DNA from: Syncephalis fuscata
Lineage: Eukaryota > Zoopagomycota > Zoopagomycetes > Zoopagales > Piptocephalidaceae
Reading direction: 5' to 3'
DNA: 64,000 bases
Assembly (NCBI GenBank): GCA_025786725.1
Contig: JAHLTZ010000014.1
Coordinates: 62,001-126,000 of the forward strand
Program-made: the position numbers and the translations under genes
Shown: one piece after another, positions 49,685 through 60,613 of the stretch
Layout: each line of letters begins with the position of its first letter
Numbering within the stretch: position 1 is the stretch's first letter
Notes under the pieces: model-generated
What the model was told of the DNA's origin: nothing
The model's database searches: none
The model's input: only the letters and a program-made list of their open reading frames with translations

Positions 49685-49951
49685 CTATTTAAATAGTGGC
49701 TGATGATGGATAAGTAGCAATTAACTAGAGGAAGATAATAGTAATAAATAAATTGATTTAATTAATAATGATGACACATTTCACAATGATTCATTGATTC
49801 TTTTTTACTCTTATTCACACTACGCACACCTTGTAAACTACTCTACTCTACTCATTCTACTATAGCATACACCACTATAGTAACAGCAATAGCCGTAGTC
49901 ATAGCCCTATCAGTTCTATAAACATATATACACATATATCTACTGGTCAGT

Positions 49952-51606
49952 ATGGAGTGTGCTACCTGTGAATCCGTTCATCGACAAAACTACTGCCGTG
50001 ACTGTATTCAAGATTTGTAAGTTATATGCAGCTATTGAGCAATCAGTTACTCAATACTGTTTATTTATAACTATTTAGAGTACAGGAACATCGAGAACGT
50101 ATGTGCAAAGCAAAGATAGAACGGGATCGTCAGTATCGGAATGTACAACTTGTACTGGAGAATAGTGCCTGGACAGCTCGACAAAAAGTAGCCGAACAAG
50201 AGGCTGTTAGAACACGTATTGCTCAGTCAAAGGAGGGCTGACCAGATTACGTACCGAATACGAACAGTGTAAGTAGAATTGGCTGTATAGGCTGCCATTG
50301 GTATTCGTACTACAGGCTGAGTAACACAGGTTGATTTGTAGTACAGCGCAAGACAACATTATTACGAGAAACAAATAACGATACAAGAAATCGGCTAGAT
50401 GATGCATGGCGTTCAGTAACTACTCGATGGCAACAAACAATACAAAGCCGTCCAGAATACATTGAACAACAACAGAAACGTAAAGCGGAACTTGATAAAA
50501 AGCTATTACTTTCGCGTAAACTATTGTTACGCGAGTTACTTCACGTCTTTAACGTGAGACGTGTCTCATCTAGATCGTCACATCGCCGCAGCCAACAAAC
50601 GAAAGCAACCGCAGTATCAGAACAAGATAGTCCAGTATATACGATAAGAATATCCGGTCTACAATTACCAGAACAGGCTGATTGGTATTCACCTTGTAAG
50701 TTTACGTGTTAAATGTTAATATAGGCATCTATTGATCTATTTAATCTATCTATAATAGTATATTCGCGCAATGCCACTAATACAGCTTGTCAAATGGTCA
50801 TTAATATGTTAAACTTGATGGCTTATTATTTAAATGAAAAGCTACCGTTTACTATGATTGATCAAGGCACTTCCTCGTTTGCCTACCGCTCAACAGCTGG
50901 CGGTGATACTCGGTATGTAATCGTGTTTTATTCTAATATATATATATTATATGTTATATTATATATACAGCTTACTAATAAATGATTCATTTATAGATCA
51001 TCTCCGCTTTATTTAACTGATAATAATTCAGATCAATTTACTCGAGGATTTGCTATGATATGCTACAATGCAGCCTATCTTTGTCATGTACGTGGATTTA
51101 AAACAGCTATAGAGCAATCCACCTATATATTATGGCAATTATGGAGGTGCTGTCGTGGATCTTCAATAGCATCATCATCTCAGCGATCTACCAATGTTAC
51201 TGCTAACAACATCAGCACTATTGCTGTTAATAATAGCAATAGCAATATTAACAATGAAGACGATAATAATAATAGTAGTAGCAATAGTAGTATTGTTTTA
51301 AGGTAGCGACAGTATTAAATCTACATTTATACAGTTTATCTAACATTTCTATTATTGTATAGCTGTACATCAACATTCTCGTTAAGTTTCGACAAATTAG
51401 TAAAACATCTTTACTCGTTACAACGGGCCACAGTCATGCGGGAAAGTGTCTGTTTGGTAGAACGAGATGAAACAGGCACCATGCTATTGCCTACAATGGA
51501 AACATGGGACCTTGTAGAAATGCCTTTACCACCGACACCAGCACAGGTGGCCGAGTTAGAGATGTGGCGAGATAGTCAACGTCAACGAGATATAGGACAA
51601 ACTTAG
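49952..51606 (+). CDS. ATG14: ATG14/UVRAG-like subunit of the autophagy PI3-kinase complex
   Basis: A multi-exon gene. The N-terminus MECATCESVHRQNYCRDC carries the cysteine pairs typical of Atg14/Barkor. A coiled coil follows (EHRERMCKAKIERDRQYRN through the LLLRELLHVF segment). A conserved C-terminal half has YTIRISGLQLPEQADWYS, AYYLNEKLPFTMIDQG, a polyAsn/Ser insert and FSLSFDKLVKHLYSLQRA. Atg14 directs Vps34-Vps15-Atg6 to autophagosome formation sites. A one-base deficit at G3 50235-50237 breaks the coiled coil. The intron acceptors near 50081, 50338, 50757, 50998 and 51359 fit. UVRAG is the alternative, but the paired N-terminal cysteines favour ATG14. Confidence 0.82.
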
Positions 51607-51858
51607 TTGTAAAGCAGTTGTAGCAATATAATTGATCGCTCATTTGTATGTATAAATAAATATGATATAATATATAGTAGATAAGGATAAACAGCATTTC
51701 ATTAGTTTTGTTATAACGATGACAATAATGGTTAATTCGTTGGATGTTGGTTGTTGAGAGTTGAAGGATGGCCATGCTGGCTGGAATATGTGTGGTGTGT
51801 GTGTGTGTATAGACAGTAGACAAATAGACCGCTAATCATAAGGATTACCTGGATAAAG

Positions 51859-51891
<33 letters not shown>

Positions 51892-51986
51892 GAGATGGCA
51901 ATAGTTATATACATATACATGTACATATATTTAACAATCATATTATACTGAGCAATATAGTAGAGTGAGCTAGAATAGATGACAAA
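51607..51986. repeat. Convergent spacer with ATT and GT microsatellites
   Basis: A GTGTGT tract lies at about 51790-51807 and about eleven ATT units at about 51859-51893. It lies between the 3' ends of ATG14 and NF-YB. No gene is seen. Confidence 0.7.
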
Positions 51987-52720
51987 CTAACCTGTATAAT
52001 AATTGGCCATAGTATGTGATCCTGGTCCGCCACCGCTATTACCAGACCCGCCACCTAGATTGTTACCGTTGGTACCTGTAACACCACCACCATAACTACC
52101 ACTCGAATGATGCTGAGCTGCAATCATCGAGGAGTGTTGTTGGAATATAAGTGCCAGTTCCTGCTGTTGTTCCGTACGTGGCCCACCTTCCTTGGGCGGA
52201 CCCGTGGTCCGTTCCATCTTGGTAGCCTATCAAAATAGATAGATTAATATTAATATTGCACTTTATAATAAACCCACCTCACGATACTTGGCCAAATAGA
52301 TTTTCAATGCTTCAGCATAGTTATCAAATCCTAATGCTTGCATAGCCCATAATACATCCTCGCCGTTAATTGTCTTGCGCTTTTCTTGCTGGCATCGGTC
52401 ACTTGCTGTAAACACCCGTCCCACGAGCCCATAATCTAATAGTTAAGAATGTTATGGTGCATGCTAGGTGGTTATATATATACTATATATATATATATAA
52501 TAAACAATAAAGGATATTCGCTTGTAATAAATGAAATGAATTCTGACACGCATTCCTGGATAGTCTCTTTGGCTTCTTTGGCAATCTTGGCGTTGTCAGG
52601 TAGACCACGCTTCATGATGCGGGCTACATTGGCAATAGGTAAGAAGCGATCCTGCTCTTTTACTTCGTCACCGGGTGAGCCGGGATCGTCGAATGAATTA
52701 CGCGAGTTGTCGGCCGACAT
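51987..52720 (-). CDS. HAP3: CCAAT-binding factor subunit NF-YB (HAP3-like)
   Basis: Three exons (52518-52720, 52278-52407, 51987-52226) total 573 nt, 190 residues, in frame. The histone-fold core is unmistakable: [80 protein letters not shown] and [10 protein letters not shown]. The C-terminal tail is Gln-, Gly- and Ser-rich, typical of an activation region. NF-YB pairs with NF-YC and NF-YA to bind CCAAT boxes. The first intron (52408-52517) is U12-type AT-AC, and without it the conserved SEASDRC block cannot be formed. The second intron (52227-52277) is an ordinary GT-AG. The true C-terminus could be longer if the GTTAGT after the last Thr codon acts as a donor. Confidence 0.95.
52408..52517 (-). 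other. U12-type AT-AC intron in NF-YB
   Basis: On the minus strand the intron starts ATATCCTTTA at 52517, has TTCTTAAC as a near-consensus branch motif at about 52450-52443, and ends AC at 52409-52408. Joining completes the Glu codon and gives [13 protein letters not shown], the invariant NF-YB sequence. It is 110 nt long and contains a TA-rich tract. Confidence 0.88.
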
Positions 52721-53020
52721 GATGTAGGACAACAACAGCAGTAATAGAGAAAAGAGAAGACAAAGAAGCGGTAGCAGCAACGGCAATCACAACACTATTA
52801 ACGCTAATAGTGATAAAGTAATAGTTACGAAAGTATAAGTAGTAGAAGGAAAACTGTAGAAGAAAAAGAAGCTAGTGAAACACTGGTTTTAAATCGTCAT
52901 CAGTTAAAACGTTGCCTTTATCACTTTGTGTTGCTTTTATTTCAGTCTTCAGTCTTTTTTTTACTGTTATCGTCAATAACACTACTTTTAGCTTGTATTT
53001 CAAACAGAAGTATACTTACA
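52721..53020. promoter_or_regulatory. Divergent promoter between NF-YB and the TMEM14 gene
   Basis: Exactly 300 bp separate the start codons. The side near NF-YB is A/G-rich on the plus strand (CAGCAG and AGAAGAAA words), the side near TMEM14 T-rich. Confidence 0.5.
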
Positions 53021-53498
53021 ATGGATACATTTGGATACATTTATGCTGTTACTGTGTTTGTCGGTGGACTTATGGGCTACCTTAAAGCAGGTGAGTATGC
53101 TAGGTGTTTGATACAAACTATTGACGCTTTAATTATAGGCAGTGTTGCTTCGTTGGCATCCGGTATTGCGTTTGGTACATTAATGGGCGTTGCGGCGAGT
53201 AGAGCTAGTCGCAATCCCCAGGATGTTCAACTAGCATTTGGTAGCTATTTATTGTTGCTGGTAGTTATCTAGTAGTGCTAATAACGGCTGCGTTGCTATT
53301 AATATTATCTACAGGCCTCAGTGTTACGCTATTCCTCGTCATGGGTGCACGTTTTCTTAACAGCGGTAAAGTAATGCCCGCAGGACTTGTATCAATTCTT
53401 AGGTAGGATACATCGATTGTTTATATAATACGATACTTATTAATAATGTCTATAGTTTGTTGATGACAATTCGCTATGGTCAGCGCTTGTTCAGTTAA
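53021..53498 (+). CDS. TMEM14-family small mitochondrial membrane protein
   Basis: Four exons; the first is 53021-53090, and the later ones are joined at 53139, about 53315 and about 53456. The spliced protein reads MDTFGYIYAVTVFVGGLMGY, LKAGSVASLASGIAFGTLMG, then FLVMGARFLNSGKVMPAGLV and SLLMTIRYG, ending at the TAA at 53496. This matches TMEM14 proteins over their whole length (about 105 residues, three to four membrane helices). Family members reside in the mitochondrial inner membrane, and TMEM14C moves porphyrin precursors for haem synthesis; the exact substrate here is not known. Confidence 0.9.
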
Positions 53499-53617
53499 AG
53501 CACAGTTTTGGTGATAATGTAGCAATTTAAGAATAAATATTGCCAATAGTTAATTTAGTTTAAAAGTATTTATTCAATAATTAAATAATATCATTCAGTG
53601 ACGTGTAAATGTTGTCG

Positions 53618-53974
53618 TCAAGCAGTAATACCCACAGTAGGAATATGACCATTTGGACTTTTGTTTACTTTTTGCCTAATGCCAGACACAAACGGAAATT
53701 GGTCTAATTGTTGTTGCAATTGATCTGGATAGAGATCCGTTTGTGTTTCTGTTGTTTGGTATTTATCATTTGTTCGACGGATTTTTCTGGTTGTTGGAGC
53801 GTTTTTATGCTGGGTCATCAAGTCTTGGTAATTTGAATCTTGGTTCTGGAACAGTTCCACTGTACTAGTATTGTCGTTAATGGGCGATGCGGTTGTCTCA
53901 TACATAAAGGCAAGTAGAGCCACCATGCAGATGGTAGTAGCTGTCTTTAAATTGAAATAGCTATTTAAAATCAT
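53618..53974 (-). CDS. Small secreted low-complexity protein
   Basis: A 118-residue single-exon ORF. Hydrophobic residues 11-25 (ATTICMVALLAFMY) followed by TTASPIN make a convincing signal peptide. The mature part is polar, rich in Gln, Thr, Asp and Asn, contains RKIRR as a possible Kex2-like processing site and has no cysteine. No family is recognised. The 3' end is 120 bp from the TMEM14 stop and convergent with it. Confidence rests on the signal peptide only. Confidence 0.5.
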   Translation of the reverse strand: MILNSYFNLKTATTICMVALLAFMYETTASPINDNTSTVELFQNQDSNYQDLMTQHKNAPTTRKIRRTNDKYQTTETQTDLYPDQLQQQLDQFPFVSGIRQKVNKSPNGHIPTVGITA

Positions 53975-55223
53975 GATAAATCTATTCGTTCAACGAAAAA
54001 ACTTTTTAGCTTAACTTGCAATAAGATGAGATGAAAGAGAAGTGGATGAAGTGTCAATACAGAGCAAGTAGTTCAGGTTAAATGTTGCGCTTTTATATCT
54101 GCATGATATACTGAATAGCTACAAAGATTGTCATGCTTTAAAAGTATATTCTAAAAATAAATTGCAAGCGGAATTTAATTGCTTTCTAAATCAAAACGCT
54201 CCTTGTTTTAACAGATTATGTTGGGTAATATTATAATTTTGCTTATCCTTTTTTGTTCAATTGCGTGGATCGTTTCAAGTCAAAGTTTAAAATAGCCAAT
54301 AATAGCAGATGTAAACAAAACTGGAAAACACCGCTAAACAGCCGAGATACTATTGGTTTATTTGGAAAGAATAGCTGTATATTTGTGATGCAATTTGCCA
54401 TTTCTTTACTCCGTAGCATAATTGTGTCATTTTCTTTTAGTTCATACAAAACAGAAGCTGCTTTTTCTACAGGCTTTTAGGTGTTTGAATGTCAAAAGGC
54501 GATGAGTTCTAAGATAAGTCGCTATGTTTTAACATAATGAGTGTAGTGTTCAACTCGCTATTATTACGTTTGTTTCTTTTCTATGCATGATAAGTGATTG
54601 TAGGCTATAATTTGAAAAACAACTCTTCTTGCTTTGTTGAGTGCGGCAGACAAAAAAGTGCATGAATATTGGTCATAAATATAATGTCTGTGTATATGAT
54701 CAAGTGAGTCAAGTTTGAATTGCAAATAATACTTATTAATGCCATATATAATAATATAGGATAATGAATAATAATAGTAAGATTATATTGTATGTGATGA
54801 AATGAAGGCAATACTCGAAGTAAACAAACTCCATAGTAAATATATATACCAATAAACAAACAGCAGTTGTAAATAAAACACTGCTATTATATGATAGAAC
54901 GATACACAGCAGTATGAATACATAAATAGCTAGAAATATAATAAATAAATTAACCATTATCAGCTAAAAGACACTCAATTTTCTATAAATTAACTGTACT
55001 TTTACATTAATAACTATTAGCCAAGCATAATTATTCTGTGATAAAAATTTAATAATTATAAATAATACTATCATTGTTTTTATATAAACAAGGTTAAGGT
55101 GATATTAACACAATAGCATAGTGTAATTCTATAGGTAGAATTTGGTATTAAATAGTAAAAAATACTCTCCTAAGTAAATGTCATTATCACAAAATTATAA
55201 CTGATCATAGATGTAGTGCATAA
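53975..55223. other. AT-rich spacer
   Basis: Nothing supportable is seen. Short ORFs at about 54250-54480 on both strands have no recognisable content. It ends at the second copy of the duplicated F-box promoter. Confidence 0.4.
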
Positions 55224-55864
55224 AATATTTTATATTGTTTATGTAAATGCTATCATACTGATGATTATAAATTACCTAATATTTCCACGCTAAGAATTGC
55301 AACTGCACACTTTCTATGATATTTTAAGCAATATTGTCTACTTGTGCAATAAGCTTATATGTAGATAAGTAGTTGTATAACAATACAATAGCCAATTCTA
55401 TTTAGCATATATTTTACGTATTTTACATGTTGATAACTAATAGTTTGTTTTATTGTATCGTTGCAATTCATTACAATATGAATGTAAAAGCATACAAAAC
55501 AAAGAAATTGAAAACGTGACATTTTTGTTACTGTTACGGTATCTTCATAAACGTTGCGTTTAATTACAGTACCAACCAATTATATAGCTGTTTTCTTAGC
55601 AATTAGTCACCTATTGAATAATTTAAAACCTGTCTAGTTTTACAGACAACTCAATATGAATCCATGTGATTCATTATGCATTTACTTATTGACCAAATAA
55701 TAGCAATAGTCACTCATTAATAGTCATTCAAATGTGTAATCATTGAATAATATAAATAGAATAAAACAGCTCACATTGTGCATGCTTTTTCCTTCTACTT
55801 GTATCCAACACTGTTCTTCCTATCTACTACGTAGCAAACTTTAAGCTGTTATTACTATTCGACC
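55224..55864 (+). repeat. Duplicated promoter region of F-box copy D (matches 45408-46045)
   Basis: Nearly identical to the upstream flank of copy C over the whole stretch, ending in the same CTACTACGTAGCAAACTTTA word before the start. It marks a segmental duplication of about 2.7 kb (promoter, both exons, intron). Confidence 0.85.
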
Positions 55865-57906
55865 ATGTCTTAAATACACGCAGTGAACACTTCTGGCAAA
55901 GCCATGATATTTTGCTGTATTTGTGTCGTTTTATGGAAGAGAAAGAACTAGTGCTTTTTACCACGCTGTCGACATATTTATAAAATAATAGTTGACCAAC
56001 CCAATCATTGGGAGCGACAATATAGACGAAAGTTTTGTCTAGGTGATCGACGTGAGCAAGACTGGCTAACATGGTATAACTTGGATATCAATCCCACATC
56101 AGAATCGGATGAATCTACACTCAATGTAAATAGAACAGACCAGGAACAGTTATTATCGTCTGCTGTTGCAACTGTCGATAATGATGTAATGAATATACGT
56201 CACCTGATAGTCATTTGTTATTAGCACCTAATTTTGAAACCACCAAATGGTTTTATGCTTATCAAAGACGTCGACAGGCTAATCGCAACTTTATGATGGG
56301 CCGATTCAAAAAGCATATGTGTCAATTGCCAATTTATAACTACGCTCAAACCTTCTTGATAAGCATCAATCCTTGGTATGCATTAAAGAGAACTACAGGT
56401 GTATGAACTTGTGGTTAATTCGGCATAATGTATTTAACAAGAGCAATGGACATAACAAAAAAGAGCTGGCTTGGAAAGAATGACTATTCCTTCAGCACGT
56501 TTTATTAGTAATGAAATCATTTCGGATTTTTATGAACACGTCGATTTGTTGTGATCAAAGCTAATATAAGAACATACAATGATGTCAAGCCAATAATATT
56601 GGTGGGCCAATAAGTAAGTAATAATTGTCAATGCTAATGATTATATCAGCTATATATTAACATCAACAATAGCAAATGTGGCGGAGATGGAAGCACAATA
56701 CATTAGAGAAAATGAATCTGAAGTTTCTAATGCTTTAGACGAGCATTCTACTGGCATCTGCCACTACGTCTTCACTGAACGAGAATTTGGCGAACGGCGG
56801 GCTCTTTTAGTGTGGCCTGTTGCTGGCAATTCACCACCTAATATCATTTATCTTGCTTCCAAAGATATGGATTGGGAAGAATCATACCTATGTAAAATAC
56901 TCACTATTTATGAAGACTGGATGGTTTTAAACGCTTGCTATACGAAAGAAAAATGCTATAAATATTATTTATTTAATCTAGATGCAAATCAGTGGATAGC
57001 AGGCCCACAATATAATATGGTTATTTACCTTCCTGTATTCAGTTTACTTATTGGAATCGGTGCCAATTTATTATGTGGACAATATCCGATTCTGTAGAAT
57101 CCAACACTGATTCCAGGTTCATTACTACTCCAGATCCACAAATTGATGACAATGGCAATCAAGTAACACGAATTCAATGGGAGGTATTTGATGCTCAAAA
57201 AGGTCAATCTCAGTGTCAGAAAATATTATCTGATCAAATCACCATTCCATATTGTCCGAACGCTACAATCAAACAGTGGCTTATACAGAGAATATATGTT
57301 TAATCATTATATATGATAAATGAATCAACCATACCATACTTGTAATAGAAATTTAGTCCACTTTCATTATTTGTGCTAGGAAAGTTTTCACCAAATGATT
57401 CACACAATCAATATTTGATGCCAGAGATTACGGTCAAGTATTGCCAATCGATAGTACGACCAAGGACATGTATTATGGATCGATATATAAATGATATAAG
57501 CGTTGTAGGCCTATACAGTGAGAAGCTGATTGTCGTTGAAAAGAATGCAGCATTTGATGTGTTAGATGCTCGAAATGGGGACTTATTGCGCTCAATTGAT
57601 GGTCCATATTACTCAAGAGTTATTCCCTTTCTTGGATCATTATGCGGATTGATTAGCCCAAAACACAAAGAGAGTTGGTTTGTAGATATGCGTACTGGCC
57701 GTATATACGACCCACCAACAAGTCTTACTAACAGACAAGTTGAAGAGGATAAAGAGCATATACCTTTAGGTCCCGTAGAAATAACGCAGTTTCCACCACC
57801 AAATAAGTCTCCATTTTCGGACTTTATTGAATATAAAGCATCAACTGTTGTTGTTGGTAGGGTTAATGAGAAAGATGCTCGTGTATACGAAGCATACATG
57901 TTATAA
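55865..57906 (+). pseudogene. F-box-family protein, copy D (many small deletions)
   Basis: Same layout as copy C: ATG at 55865, intron 56614-56672, stop at 57904-57906. A one-base loss in the third codon (a C missing against copy C) creates an immediate stop. Further one- or two-base losses follow near 55960, 56188, 56405, 56478-56550, 56752, 57020, and 57330-57480. The region 57330-57370 is also rearranged relative to C. The last 360 bp are open again and intact (RTGRIYDPPTSLTNRQVEED through VNEKDARVYEAYML). The density of losses is well above that of neighbouring conserved genes, so I call a young pseudogene. Its 3' flank matches that of copy B rather than copy C, which hints at recombination between copies. 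Confidence 0.7.
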
Positions 57907-58731
57907 ATAATAAACCTTATTTAAAAATGTTTAGTGTAAATAATCTACGTAATAAACATATTGTAACAATTACATAGCATATTAAAGTATCAACCAATAT
58001 TTAATGTTTAATGGTGCAAATATATCTATATTATTTATTGTAGAATAATCATGGTGTATTTATATATCTACTTGAGCACAAGTACTAATATAATATTGCT
58101 ACTTATTTAATTGTCTTATTATTGCGTTGTTAGTATTATATTAAAAAAGAATGAATCATTTTACACTATTATAATATATTTGTGTCTTTTATTAACAACT
58201 TACTAGCAACTTAATGTGATTTGGGTATCAAATGGCTAGATTTATAATATTTGTATAATTGGACTACACTTTCTTTCTATTAAATATAAAATTAGATGAT
58301 GTGTAATATCAAAGTTTAAAAGATTCATCATCGTAGATTCATTATTCAGCTCGTATATATTTTTTTATCCATCTATCATTTTTACATTACATACTCATAC
58401 TCATATATTATTTTACGATATAACAAACACAGTTTATTTATTATATACTTTAATATACTTTTCTCAATTTACTTATTGAACTATACGCACTATAACTTTA
58501 ACATCACCATCCATATGCTTTCATAGAAATAATAATAAGATTAACATTTGACAGATACTAAATATATATATATTATTTTAAAATGATTATAAGAACAAAG
58601 TATAGATACGTCAACAATAGAATTGTCAACTGTATTGGTTACAATGTGGTGTAACTGTCGACATTTTACAGCGTAATGATGATCAATTAATAGCCACTGC
58701 CACAACATTGTTCAAATGATTTCAACTTTCC
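57907..58731. other. AT-rich spacer
   Basis: The first 100 bp match the 3' flank of copy B. The rest shows only TA-rich tracts (for example near 58560). It holds the promoter of the LRR gene. Confidence 0.45.
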
Positions 58732-60465
58732 ATGGCTGATACTGCAATTATACCGTGTTTACTTGAGAGATGTGTGTCGGTTATTAATACTACTATTAGT
58801 GGGAGTAGTATTAGTAACGATACTGCCACTTTTACCTGTGAGCCTAGTTATTTGAATAGTAAAAACAAGCTACAGCTTAAAGTTGTTGGAGATGAGCTGT
58901 CTGAGGATGTACTTGCTACGCTATTAACATTTGTCGCAACTTTCAATACTGCGCAATTTGCAGCTATCTATCTTGCTGATGTTCACGTTACAACACGTGT
59001 GGCCAACGAGCTATCTCATTTATTGTCGCTGCCCACCTGCCAGCTTGAATCTTTAACCTTGATACGTATACGCTGGACACCTACTGACGCTAAACGCGTT
59101 TCTAACGGACTCACGTTTAACCAGTCGCTTGTTACGTTCAATTGCTCTCACTGTCCGCTTGGTAATTTGTTTGTTTATGCTTGCTGTCGCGGATTCCGCT
59201 TAAACAACCTTCAGAAGCTGCGCAATCTTATATTACGCGATAACCAAATTAATGATGGTGCAATGGATTCACTCTGCCCCATACTTACCATGATGGCCGC
59301 AGCCGATAACCAAGAAAAAAAACAACAACGACATGTAAATACCATAAATCATAAATTATCAACTACTATTGCTTGCGCTTTAGCGCCTAAACTACGGCTA
59401 CTTGATCTAGCACATAATGAAATCACTTCTTTTGGTATGAAAATATTTATTGATGCTGTAGCTGCTGGCATACCAATTATCGATCTTAATTTATCGGGTA
59501 ACTTGATCGTGGCGTCGGCCATGACTTCACTATGCAACACATGTGCTCAACGAGAAACACGTGCCGTTACGCGATTACGTCGTTTAGTGTTGAATGAAGT
59601 TGACTGGAGCATGGCGGGAATACGGGCCTTATGCGACTGGCTTAAACAGTCGGACTGTTCTTTAGTAGCTGTTGAACTAAACGACTGCGATCTTAAAGAT
59701 GAGGCTCTAACGGAATTGGCACTCGCTTTAGGTGTCAATACAGGTCTACGCAGCTTACATTATCAGGGCAATCAGTTTACCATTGGATCGTTAACTTTAT
59801 TCTCCGAGGCTCTTCGTATTAACCGACATCTAGAACATTTGGCAATTGATATATCTGATGCTATAACAGCACAACATACAGTTACTAATACTCAGTTACC
59901 TGATAATAACAATGGTAATAATAGAGAAGATAGACGCCAAGAAGAAGAGCATGAAAGTGAAGTAATCACTAGTTTATGGATACTGGCCAGTGTAATACGA
60001 CAAAGCTTTACACTGCAAACATTCGAGTGTTTAATACCCGAACGAGTTGATGTAATGTATCGTCCAGTATGGAAACAATTACAACGTAATCGACGATGCT
60101 TTAAAGCTGTACATAGTAATGCATTTTACGTATTACATGTGGCCCGTCTATTACTGCACACCCAACAACGATGGATTACTGAATCGAAACATGTAACAAC
60201 GAATACCACCCAAATACTTGGTCCAAAATGGCTTCAATTGCCATTTGAACTATTGGAGCGACTATGCTTCTTTGTTGCACCATTACTTTCAATGGAACAA
60301 TTGCGCTATATTCTATACTATGCATCCCACCATCCATTGAATACACCATGGATTCAACTAGAAGGATGGCCCGATGAACGGACAACATTTCTTGAATATG
60401 TACATTGTTTACGGCCTTGCACCGATGCCCTTTATGCTGCTTATTTTTCTGAATCAAAAGTATAA
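58732..60465 (+). CDS. Leucine-rich-repeat protein (RNI-like) with a possible C-terminal F-box-like helix pair
   Basis: An intact single-exon ORF of 577 residues. Ribonuclease-inhibitor-type repeats include LQKLRNLILRDNQINDGAMD, LRLLDLAHNEITSFGMKIF, IIDLNLSGNLIVASAMTSL and LRSLHYQGNQFTIGSLTLF. A low-complexity insert (DNNNGNNREDRRQEEEHE) interrupts the later repeats. Near the C-terminus LPFELLERLCFFVAPLLSME resembles an F-box-like helical motif. Such proteins are usually protein-interaction scaffolds; whether this one joins a ubiquitin ligase is speculative. No intron or frame damage. Confidence 0.8.
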   Translation: MADTAIIPCLLERCVSVINTTISGSSISNDTATFTCEPSYLNSKNKLQLKVVGDELSEDVLATLLTFVATFNTAQFAAIYLADVHVTTRVANELSHLLSLPTCQLESLTLIRIRWTPTDAKRVSNGLTFNQSLVTFNCSHCPLGNLFVYACCRGFRLNNLQKLRNLILRDNQINDGAMDSLCPILTMMAAADNQEKKQQRHVNTINHKLSTTIACALAPKLRLLDLAHNEITSFGMKIFIDAVAAGIPIIDLNLSGNLIVASAMTSLCNTCAQRETRAVTRLRRLVLNEVDWSMAGIRALCDWLKQSDCSLVAVELNDCDLKDEALTELALALGVNTGLRSLHYQGNQFTIGSLTLFSEALRINRHLEHLAIDISDAITAQHTVTNTQLPDNNNGNNREDRRQEEEHESEVITSLWILASVIRQSFTLQTFECLIPERVDVMYRPVWKQLQRNRRCFKAVHSNAFYVLHVARLLLHTQQRWITESKHVTTNTTQILGPKWLQLPFELLERLCFFVAPLLSMEQLRYILYYASHHPLNTPWIQLEGWPDERTTFLEYVHCLRPCTDALYAAYFSESKV

Positions 60466-60613
60466 TAACAATAACAATAACAATAATAAATGTATATTAA
60501 CTCTAATAATAATAATGATCACTATTTATTATTATACTACTGTTATAACTACTATTGAATCCATCACAGATACTCGATAAAATATAACATCAAATATCCT
60601 TTTCTTTTCTTGT

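Noticed and set aside
51860-51893. ATT array as a coding polyisoleucine or polyasparagine tract
   Set aside because: It lies beyond the stops of both flanking genes and is an ordinary microsatellite.
54243-54480. Opposed ORFs of 68 and 75 codons
   Set aside because: They are mutual antisense frames without recognisable content or signal.
60590-60600. ATATCCTTTT on the plus strand near the 3' end of TFIIS
   Set aside because: TFIIS is on the minus strand and no plus-strand gene spans this point.
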